DNA of 14,105 nt from Treponema sp. (GTDB lineage: Bacteria; Spirochaetota; Spirochaetia; Treponematales; Breznakiellaceae), in NCBI GenBank assembly GCA_031257595.1, contig JAIROH010000231.1, positions 1 through 14,105 of the forward strand, read 5' to 3'. Within the stretch, counting starts at the first letter, position 1, and every line of letters starts with the position of its first letter. Under the pieces are notes generated by a model, which did not search any database, was not told the DNA's origin, and was given only the letters and a program-made list of their open reading frames with translations. Below, in pieces: positions 6,911 through 12,987 of this stretch. Both the position numbers and the translations under genes were made by a program.

Positions 6911-7936
6911 TTATTGAGTATGAACGAGAGCCGATAAAAGGTCAAGTATCCTGTCGAAAGCCCCTTCCGGAGAAACCTTTATCGCGTTTGGAATAGACGC
7001 GAAAAAAGTAATCTGCCGTTTTGCGTAGCGCCGGGAATTACGGGTCACAAGATTCTTTACCCCGTCCGGGTCCTCTGACAGCCGCCATGTCCGTCCTGTG
7101 GGCGCGCCCTCGTCAACAAAAAATTCCCTGTAACCTATGGCCCGCATTCCCGGATCCTCCGGGGTATAGCCTTTTCGGAAAAGCCCTTCTACTTCGCCGG
7201 CAAGGCCGATCCGGAACATTTCATCGCAGCGCCTTTCAATGCGGCGGTAGAGTTCTTCCCGGGGCCGGGAAAGTTCCACGATAAGGAACCGATAACGGCC
7301 TGAAGGCGCGCGCTCTCCGGGATCTTCCCGGTCATCGGGAAATTTCCGGGGCGGAGTATGTTCCGTTCCGTGAGGGACAAAAGAACTTAGGGGTAAGCCG
7401 GTAAGCCGGAACACTTCAAGCGCGCGGAGCAGCCTGTAGGTATCGTTGATGTGGATACGGGCGGCGCTTTCCCCGTCATTTTCCGCGAGTTCTTTTCTCA
7501 GGGCCTCCGCGCCCTTTTCGGTCAGCTCTTTTTTCAGGGTTTCCCTGACCGCCGGATCCGACGGGGGCGCGGCGCTCAGCCCGAGAATAAAGTTTTTCAG
7601 GTAAAAGCCCGTACCCCCGGAAACCACCGGGAGTTTTCCGCGGGAATAAATGTCCGCGCAGGACAAATCGGCAAGCCGGACAAAATCCCCAACGTTAAAC
7701 TGTTCGTTGGGGTCCCGTATGTCTATAAGATGGTGGGGCAGCCGCCGCCGCAGTTTCGGAGAAGGCTTCGCGGTTCCTATGTCCATCCCCCGGTATACCT
7801 GCATGGAGTCCGCGGAAACGACTTCCGCCGCGACGGTTTCCCGTCCGGCGGTCTTTTCCAGAAACAACCTTGAAAGCAGTTCCGTTTTTCCGGAAGCCGT
7901 GGGCCCGAAAAGGACGAAAACCGGACGGCTTTCCAT
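6911..7936 (-). CDS. miaA: tRNA dimethylallyltransferase
   Basis: Adds the dimethylallyl group to N6 of A37 in tRNAs reading UNN codons (i6A). The 341 residues start with P-loop GPTASGKT (11-18), followed by SADSMQVYRGMDIGTAKP (41-58), which contains the substrate-binding Asp/Gln region. SGGTGFYLKN, the RLLRALEVFRLTG helix and the C-terminal ITRxSRRYAKRQxTFF-like segment (NSRRYAKRQITFF) complete the family profile. A charged insert (about 189-213, PPRKFPDDREDPGERAP) makes it a little longer than the usual ~310 residues. ATG at 7936 lies 6 nt after the rpoZ stop; the Shine-Dalgarno is weak (GGAA, about 10 nt away), so coupling to rpoZ is likely. Confidence 0.96.
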   Translation of the reverse strand: MESRPVFVLFGPTASGKTELLSRLFLEKTAGRETVAAEVVSADSMQVYRGMDIGTAKPSPKLRRRLPHHLIDIRDPNEQFNVGDFVRLADLSCADIYSRGKLPVVSGGTGFYLKNFILGLSAAPPSDPAVRETLKKELTEKGAEALRKELAENDGESAARIHINDTYRLLRALEVFRLTGLPLSSFVPHGTEHTPPRKFPDDREDPGERAPSGRYRFLIVELSRPREELYRRIERRCDEMFRIGLAGEVEGLFRKGYTPEDPGMRAIGYREFFVDEGAPTGRTWRLSEDPDGVKNLVTRNSRRYAKRQITFFASIPNAIKVSPEGAFDRILDLLSALVHTQ

Positions 7937-7942
7937 CGGGAA

Positions 7943-8158
7943 TTATTCCGCGCGCTCCGAAAGGGCCGGATCGCCGCTGCGAAATTCGATTTCCCTGGAA
8001 AATACCTGGGCGGCGGCCAGGGAAACGACTTTGCCGTCGCTCTCCTCTATCCTCTCATCCTGGAGCATGGATAGCTGATAAGCCCTGCGGGAAGCCGCGC
8101 AGGTTATTTCGTACATATTGCTTTTATACTCGATTAGTTTTTCAAGGGGGAAAATCAT
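7943..8158 (-). CDS. rpoZ: RNA polymerase omega subunit
   Basis: 71-residue omega subunit that assists folding of the beta' subunit. The N-terminal 'FPLEKLIEYKSNMYEITCAASRRAYQL' pattern corresponds to omega's 'D.L...NRF.LV..AARRARQL', and 'GKVVSLAAAQVFSREIEFR' to its C-terminal helix region. It is shorter than the E. coli protein (91 residues), as is common outside Proteobacteria. ATG at 8156-8158 has no Shine-Dalgarno; a near-consensus promoter lies immediately upstream, with the predicted transcript start at the ATG itself, so the mRNA may be leaderless. The downstream Met15 also lacks a ribosome-binding site and would remove conserved residues. It heads the run rpoZ-miaA. Confidence 0.88.
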   Translation of the reverse strand: MIFPLEKLIEYKSNMYEITCAASRRAYQLSMLQDERIEESDGKVVSLAAAQVFSREIEFRSGDPALSERAE

Positions 8159-8164
8159 GAAAAA

Positions 8165-8193
8165 AATATAGCGGTTTTGGGAAAAAATGACAA
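8165..8193 (-). promoter_or_regulatory. Sigma70-type promoter of rpoZ-miaA, apparently leaderless
   Basis: TTGTCA (8188-8193), a 17-nt spacer, and TATATT (8165-8170). Six nucleotides separate the -10 box from the A of the rpoZ ATG, so a start 7 nt downstream of the -10 falls on the ATG. The match to consensus is 5 of 6 in both boxes, with ideal spacing. Confidence 0.7.
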
Positions 8194-8254
8194 GAGCCCG
8201 CGCTGCCTCGCCGGTAATTCCCGGTTTATGTTCCGATGGACAAAATACCAGCCG

Positions 8255-8890
8255 TTATACCACGGCGTCCTCGCATGCTTCAAAATCACAGCGGCAATAG
8301 GCGGCGTTACAGCCGGGCAGAGGCAAAACAGGTATGTCGTTGATCGAATAAATCCCGCCGTTATGATTTTTAATTTCTTCACAATCAAGATCGCCACCCA
8401 TATTGACTACCTTTACTTTGGTAACGCCCCGGGTACGCAGTTCCATCAGCTTGTACTTTCTGTTGACGGCAAATACATTCATGTAATAGATGATCGGGAT
8501 GATCTGCCGGGGATCCTTTTCGGACAGGCCTTTTTCGCTCATGCAATCCGCCATTTCCCGGGAGATCTTTAATTCCGGGTCAATATGGAGGGCTTCTTTT
8601 TCTTCATCCGAAAGGCAGTCGTTATATGAAAAAGGATCGGTAAAATAACCGCCGATTTTGGGGATAATCTTTTCCAGGTGGGGTAATTTTTCCTGTTTGA
8701 AATAGCCGGAACTTTCAATATCCCGCATCATCCTCGCAAGGATCTCTTTTCTAAGTATATCTTTCCGTTCGTTTGGAGTCAGAACCACATAGTTGGCGGC
8801 GTTTACCAGCGATTTAAGATCTTCGCCGCTGCGCCTGGTTGCCAGAACTTCCCGTACTTTTTTGGCCAATTCCAAAAGATCAGCTGCCAT
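8255..8890 (-). CDS. Conserved-looking protein of unknown function with Cys-rich C-terminus
   Basis: 211 residues that I cannot assign to a named family. It is mainly helical and charged in the first 150 residues (LLELAKKVREVL, ERKDILRKEILARMMRDIE). Then comes a strand-rich section (VTKVKVVNMGGDLD) and a Cys-dense end: C170, then GCNAAYCRCDFEAC with C194, C199, C201 and C206. This could bind zinc or another metal. There is no signal peptide or transmembrane segment. The frame is open upstream to 8977, but ATG at 8890 is chosen for its Shine-Dalgarno (AGGAGAGGTGA just upstream). It stands alone: 111 nt after the radical SAM gene and 96 nt before rpoZ. Composition matches its neighbours, so there is no sign of recent transfer. 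It looks like a lineage-restricted treponemal protein. Confidence 0.75.
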   Translation of the reverse strand: MAADLLELAKKVREVLATRRSGEDLKSLVNAANYVVLTPNERKDILRKEILARMMRDIESSGYFKQEKLPHLEKIIPKIGGYFTDPFSYNDCLSDEEKEALHIDPELKISREMADCMSEKGLSEKDPRQIIPIIYYMNVFAVNRKYKLMELRTRGVTKVKVVNMGGDLDCEEIKNHNGGIYSINDIPVLPLPGCNAAYCRCDFEACEDAVV

Positions 8891-8949
8891 CGACTCACCT
8901 CTCCTGTATGTATAGGAATATACCACACTATTTTTGGATATTCTATCCC

Positions 8950-8977
8950 TATGTAGATTGGATTGAGGTTTTTTCAA
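8950..8977 (-). promoter_or_regulatory. Possible promoter of the Cys-rich unknown gene
   Basis: TTGAAA (8972-8977), a 16-nt spacer and TACATA (8950-8955) would start transcription near 8943, giving a leader of about 50 nt. The AT-rich stretch nearer the gene (TATATT, TATACA) offers alternative -10 boxes without good -35 partners. Tentative. Confidence 0.3.
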
Positions 8978-9001
8978 AACCGGCTCGATTCCGGAAAATT
9001 T

Positions 9002-11542
9002 TTAGGGTTGTTTTGCGTATAACCGCCTGTAGGCGTCAAAATAATCGGTATACGGTTGATGGTCCTTTTCATACGCGGGATTGCGGGCCAAAAGACCGGT
9101 TCTACGGGGAAAGGAGCCGGCCGGGAGTCCCCGCCGGTACGCCTTTTCGTCCGCCGCTTTGATATGCCCTCCCGTCTCTCCGGCAGCCGAAGCGTCGTAG
9201 CTAAAACCGTATAATAGAGACGCCGGCGAATGTTTTTTCGCGCCGAAAGGAACCGCAAACGCTTCCGCCCCGGTAATCGCGAAGCCCGCGGGCAGAACCC
9301 CGCCAAGCGCCGCACAAAAAAAATCCGGTTCGACATAACGCTCAAAGTCAACACAGGCGATTTCGCCGTCACAGATCGTTCCAACAGCCGCCGGAGAGGC
9401 AAAATCCAGTTTTACATGGGGATTAAACCCCTGCGTAAAAACCGGCCGCAGCCCGCTTCGCAGCAGAGCCATCGAAAAAACTTCTATGACGCCCAGATGA
9501 GGGGTAAAAACCGCGGAATCCTTTTTTGAAAACGAAAAAACCATGCGCCAGACGACAGCGTTCGGGCTGCCGGGCGCCAAATTTTCCTCATTTTTTACTT
9601 CATACTGTATACTATTTTCGACAACCCGGTGTACTTTACCGCAAACACCGCAGGGATTTGTACACTTTTCCATACAAGGTGAAGTCAAATTTGCTTCACC
9701 GGATTTTATGTTTTCTTTTTCCAGGTATGCGTGATGTGTACCCGGTTTAATCACCGACCACGGGAGGGTTTCCTCTGTCTTTTCGGCAAGGACGGAAGAA
9801 ACCAATTCCGGATTTTCGGCAAACAGCCCCTGCCAGATGTCTTTGCGAAAATATTCCGACCAGGGATCGAGCCTGGCGCCGAGGGTGAACGCCTGTTCGA
9901 TCATCTCCCCTGCCCGTTCGTTCCCCCTGGCGATAAGCCCTTCGAGTACCGCGGTAAACGGATCGTGGACGCTTACCTTGTGTCCCAGGGGTTTAAGAGA
10001 CGACATAATGTACTTTAGTTTGCGCCAGGCCCGATCTTCGTCAAGCTGGGCCGCCCTTTCATACGGGGTATGGGGCTTGGGAACAAAAACACCGATATTG
10101 ATGTGAAAATGCCCCCGGCTTCGCCTGCCCGCTTCGGCGATAAAATTCACAATGGCCTTTTCTTCTTCGTCCGGCTCCGTGTTTTGTTCGCTGTTTTGTT
10201 CTTTGCCCTTTTCCGGCCCGCGAAGAGACGGATTTGCCGGCGGCAGACCAATCATAAAGTAAAATTTCGCCCCGCGCCAGCCTCGCCGTTTTGCTTCGAC
10301 AAGTATCGAAACAACTTCGTCAAGTTTGACTGTTTTGTTTATCCCAAGCTGCCACATTTCAAGAGGCGTTTCCACGGCAAAAGTAAGACCGCTCTTACGC
10401 ACCTCGGAAATTTTTTCGAGCAGCGGCAGGGAAAAACCGGAAACCCGCAGCGATGGAAGCTGAAACGAAACACGCCGGGACGAGTAAACGCTGTTCAGGT
10501 ATTCGGTAAGTTCGTCGATGTAACGGTAATCGCCGCTTGAAAGAGACGAAAGACTTATCTCCCGGTATCCGCCCATGTTGACAAGCTCGTCGACTTCCCG
10601 TACGACAAGGCCGGCGTTTTTTTGCCTCATCGGCCGGTACCATATTCCCGCGTGGCAGAAACGACAGCCGTTGGGACAACCTCTCATAATTTCAACCGTC
10701 CCGTGGTGCTGGACGGTTTTTATGTTTGATACGGGAAAGATAAACGCGGCCCGCGGGCCGGGCTCAGCCTGTCCGGAATCGATCTGTTCAGGATCGGCCT
10801 GACCGAAATCCGCGTAGATTGCCCGTGAAACCCCGCTCTTGCCCGGTATCCACACATTCGGATGGGACGCGATAACGGAAAAGATATCGTCCCGCAAAGC
10901 GCCGGTTTTTTTTCTTTCCAAAAGTTTTTCACAAAGTTCAAAAAAGCCCGCTTCGGCTTCGCCTATCCAAAACGCGTCGATAAAACGGCTGTAGGGCAGC
11001 GGGTTGGAAATACAGGGGCCGCCCATAAGTACAACAGGATCGCGTTCGCCCCGCTCCACCCGGCGGACAGGGATTCCCGAAGAACGCAGTATGGCAAGGG
11101 CTCCGGTAATGCCAAGCTCGTAGCCGAGGCTAAGGCAAATAATGTCCGCGTCGCGCAGGGCTATACCGGTGTCAAGTCCGTAAAGGGGGATGTTTTCGCT
11201 TTCAAGCAGCTTTTCAAAATCCGGCGCGGGAGTAAAGACCCGGTCGCAGGAAACGCCGGGAATTTCGTTAAGCTTTTTGTAGATGATGCGCAGGGCCTGG
11301 TTGGACATGCCGATTTCGTACAGATCGGGAAAAGCGACAACCGTTCTGAGCAGGGCGTCTTTTTTGACGATGGAACCGTATTCGCCGCCCGAATACCGCG
11401 CGGGCTTTTCGACGGAAAGGAGCTTTGTCCCCAGGTCGTAAAACGGATCGATAAAGCGGGGCATGTTGCCCGGCGTCCTGCCCCGATAATCAGCGGCGGC
11501 AGATTTTGCCATTTTGGTATTTTGATTCGCAAGCGGGTCCAT
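9002..11542 (-). CDS. Radical SAM protein of the TIGR03960 type fused to a DUF2344 (TIGR03936) domain
   Basis: 846 residues from the chosen start. Order of domains: a B12-binding-like Rossmann region (about 60-215; VVAFPDLYEIGMS, CLSLGYELGITG, VLMGGP) without the DxHxxG cobalamin signature; the radical SAM barrel with Cx3Cx2C in RGCPNGCRFCHAG (Cys289, 293, 296); a second Cys cluster SPCMEKCTNPCGVCGK (Cys623, 627, 631, 634), possibly an auxiliary Fe-S or zinc site; then DUF2344 (about 665-780; FTPHLGVIEVFSMALLRSG, TQGFNPHVKLDFASP). The biochemical reaction of this family is unknown to me. The frame is open back to 11677. ATG at 11542 has AAGGGG at 6-nt spacing; ATG at 11464 (776 + 44 residues later) is nearer the conserved core (VEKPARY) but has a poorer ribosome site. 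Low-complexity inserts lie at 10175-10210 and 10755-10810. Confidence 0.85.
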   Translation of the reverse strand: MDPLANQNTKMAKSAAADYRGRTPGNMPRFIDPFYDLGTKLLSVEKPARYSGGEYGSIVKKDALLRTVVAFPDLYEIGMSNQALRIIYKKLNEIPGVSCDRVFTPAPDFEKLLESENIPLYGLDTGIALRDADIICLSLGYELGITGALAILRSSGIPVRRVERGERDPVVLMGGPCISNPLPYSRFIDAFWIGEAEAGFFELCEKLLERKKTGALRDDIFSVIASHPNVWIPGKSGVSRAIYADFGQADPEQIDSGQAEPGPRAAFIFPVSNIKTVQHHGTVEIMRGCPNGCRFCHAGIWYRPMRQKNAGLVVREVDELVNMGGYREISLSSLSSGDYRYIDELTEYLNSVYSSRRVSFQLPSLRVSGFSLPLLEKISEVRKSGLTFAVETPLEMWQLGINKTVKLDEVVSILVEAKRRGWRGAKFYFMIGLPPANPSLRGPEKGKEQNSEQNTEPDEEEKAIVNFIAEAGRRSRGHFHINIGVFVPKPHTPYERAAQLDEDRAWRKLKYIMSSLKPLGHKVSVHDPFTAVLEGLIARGNERAGEMIEQAFTLGARLDPWSEYFRKDIWQGLFAENPELVSSVLAEKTEETLPWSVIKPGTHHAYLEKENIKSGEANLTSPCMEKCTNPCGVCGKVHRVVENSIQYEVKNEENLAPGSPNAVVWRMVFSFSKKDSAVFTPHLGVIEVFSMALLRSGLRPVFTQGFNPHVKLDFASPAAVGTICDGEIACVDFERYVEPDFFCAALGGVLPAGFAITGAEAFAVPFGAKKHSPASLLYGFSYDASAAGETGGHIKAADEKAYRRGLPAGSFPRRTGLLARNPAYEKDHQPYTDYFDAYRRLYAKQP
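10181..10201 (-). repeat. 12-nt tandem duplication inside the radical SAM gene
   Basis: GTTTTGTTC occurs at 10181-10189 and again at 10193-10201 (12-nt period). On the coding strand this encodes EQNS then EQNT, inside a charged insert just after the barrel motif IGLPP. It looks like in-frame slippage duplication of a surface loop. Confidence 0.6.
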
Positions 11543-11619
11543 ACCCCGCCCCTTTGGGGCGATTTGAACCCGGCAAGGATTTGTTTGTTGGGGGTATGGA
11601 CACGCATAATATCCATACC
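11538..11619 (-). promoter_or_regulatory. Candidate alternative-pairing leader before the radical SAM gene
   Basis: Read as minus-strand RNA, element 1 GGTATGGA (11612-11619) is followed by element 2 TCCATACCCC (11591-11600) and element 3 GGGGTATGGA (11538-11547). Element 2 can pair with element 1 (8 bp, 11-nt loop) or with element 3 (10 bp, 43-nt loop), but not both. Element 3 contains the ATG at 11540-11542. A third hairpin, CGCCCC/GGGGCG with AAA loop (11547-11561), would cover the AAGGGG Shine-Dalgarno. A GCGGG/CCCGC stem (11533-11549) would place the ATG in its loop. The pairings are read directly; the regulatory meaning is inferred. Confidence 0.45.
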
Positions 11620-11635
11620 TTGCAGAACGATGATA

Positions 11636-11656
11636 CCCCGCCGCACTGCGGCGGGG
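11636..11656 (-). repeat. Strong GC hairpin just after rodA
   Basis: A 10-bp perfect inverted repeat, CCCCGCCGCA (11636-11645) and TGCGGCGGGG (11647-11656), around one central base, begins 21 nt beyond the rodA stop. No U-run follows (the next bases read TATCATCG in the RNA), so it is not a standard intrinsic terminator. It may stabilise the rodA 3' end or slow the polymerase. Its outer arm shares the 10-mer ATACCCCGCC with 11541-11550. Confidence 0.6.
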
Positions 11657-11676
11657 AGAGTCATTCGGACAAAACA

Positions 11677-12987
11677 CTAGCGGTTAAACCTTCTAATGTG
11701 GATACTCAAGGCGATGCCGATACCGGCCATCGCGGAAATAAGCGCCGAACCCCCATAGGACATAAAGTACAGGGGTATGCCGGTTATCGGCATAACTCCC
11801 ATCGCCATTCCCACATTGATAAGAAAGTGGAACGAATACATCGCGGCAAGGCCCAGGGCAATATACGCGCCGAAATTGTCCAGCGTAGTGTTTACGATCT
11901 TGATAAGCCTGAGGCAGATAAGCAGAAAAAGGGCGATAACCAAAAGGCCCCCAAAGAGCCCCCATTCTTCGGTAAAAATCGAAAAAATAAAATCCGTGCT
12001 TTGCTGGGGAAGAAAACGGTAATGGCTTTGGGTTCCGTTAAGAAAACCCTTGCCCGTAAAGCCCCCCGAACCTATTGCCGTCATGGATTGAATAATGTGC
12101 CAGCCGGATCCACGGGGATCCACATTGGGATCAAGGAAAACAATAAGCCGCATAATCTGGTAGTCCTTGAGCACTTTATGGGAAACAAACGACGCGAGAA
12201 GGGAAAAAATACCCATCACCCCCGCGTAGCATATCCAGTAAAAATAACGTTTTTTGTAACGCCTAAAACCGTAGAACGAAATAAGGCTTATCGCGAAAAG
12301 AACAAAGACGCTTATCAGAATAAACCATTTGTTCATCAGGATCATTACGGAAGGGAAATTTCCCTTGAGTATGGCTTCCTGCCAAAGGGGCAGTACCATC
12401 ATAACCCCGGTTAAGGTTATGCAGCCGCCGAGGAAGATCACGTATCTGAGGGTGATGCCGCCTATAAAGGTCATCGCAAGCAGGATCGGTATAAACACAA
12501 GACTCGTCCCGAAATCAGGCTGGAGCAGTATAAGGACCATCGGAACAAACACGATAAGACAGGAAACGGTAAACCGGCCCAGGACGTTTTGCCCTCGCCT
12601 TGTGGAATCGAGATGCCGGGCGAGAAACAGTATCGTCGTTATTTTGGCGAATTCCGACGGCTGTATGCCAAAACCGCCTATTCCTATCCACGCGCGGGCG
12701 CCTGAAACCATACGGCCGAAAAGACAGGTGTAAACCAGAAGAAGCAGCGTCCCGAAATACAGGTATATCGAAAAGTCGTACATCCTGCGAAAGTTAAGCA
12801 TCGAAAGCGCCAGGGCGATCGCCGTACCGGCCGCCGCCCAGATTATCTGACGCCGGTATTCGTCGGAAACCACGTTTCCCGTGGACGAAACGCCGGAAGA
12901 ATAAATAAAGAGGATGCCGAAAACGGTAAGAATAAGCGCCGCAAGGAAAAGCGGAAAATCTATATCCAAAAAATCCCGCGGTTTCAT
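11677..12987 (-). CDS. rodA: SEDS-family peptidoglycan glycosyltransferase RodA
   Basis: Polymerises lipid II glycan strands in the elongasome; an integral inner-membrane protein. The 436 residues contain about ten hydrophobic helices. Family signatures: GARAWIGIGGFGIQPSEFAK (96-115), LQPDFGTS (155-162), the extracellular loop FLDPNVDPRGSGWHIIQS (284-301) where the essential Asp of the family lies, the FLPQQSTDFIFSIFTEEWG region (325-343), and GIPLYFMSYGGSA (403-415). The last motif is usually GIPLPF..SYGGS, so Tyr replaces Pro. Pairing with mrdA and the loop sequence favour RodA over FtsW. ATG at 12987 overlaps the mrdA stop (ATGA), with AGGG about 9 nt upstream, so the two are probably translated together. 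Confidence 0.95.
   Translation of the reverse strand: MKPRDFLDIDFPLFLAALILTVFGILFIYSSGVSSTGNVVSDEYRRQIIWAAAGTAIALALSMLNFRRMYDFSIYLYFGTLLLLVYTCLFGRMVSGARAWIGIGGFGIQPSEFAKITTILFLARHLDSTRRGQNVLGRFTVSCLIVFVPMVLILLQPDFGTSLVFIPILLAMTFIGGITLRYVIFLGGCITLTGVMMVLPLWQEAILKGNFPSVMILMNKWFILISVFVLFAISLISFYGFRRYKKRYFYWICYAGVMGIFSLLASFVSHKVLKDYQIMRLIVFLDPNVDPRGSGWHIIQSMTAIGSGGFTGKGFLNGTQSHYRFLPQQSTDFIFSIFTEEWGLFGGLLVIALFLLICLRLIKIVNTTLDNFGAYIALGLAAMYSFHFLINVGMAMGVMPITGIPLYFMSYGGSALISAMAGIGIALSIHIRRFNR

Noticed and set aside
6706..6945. N-terminal extension of folP to 6945 (80 extra residues).
   Set aside because: This stretch overlaps the bS22-like gene and its promoter in another frame, has no FolP similarity, and ATG 6705 gives a normal enzyme.
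8967..8981. GGTTTT-GAA-AAAACC hairpin downstream of the radical SAM gene as a terminator.
   Set aside because: The stem is AT-rich, followed by CTCAATCC rather than a U-run, and overlaps a better reading as a -35 region.
11545..11580. GGGTTCAAATC on the minus strand looks like a tRNA or tmRNA T-loop.
   Set aside because: The flanking bases do not form a 5-bp T-stem (CCGGG against CGCCC), and no acceptor or anticodon stem can be found around it.
11161..11664. 167-residue minus-strand frame starting in the rodA-rSAM junction, possible leader peptide.
   Set aside because: Most of it lies antiphase within the radical SAM gene, shows no domain pattern, and lacks a convincing ribosome site; only the pairing elements at its start are of interest.
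10862..12414. Long plus-strand open frames (272 and 302 codons) opposite the radical SAM and rodA genes.
   Set aside because: Products are low-complexity basic sequences without motifs, antisense to well-supported genes, typical of mirror frames in GC-balanced coding DNA.
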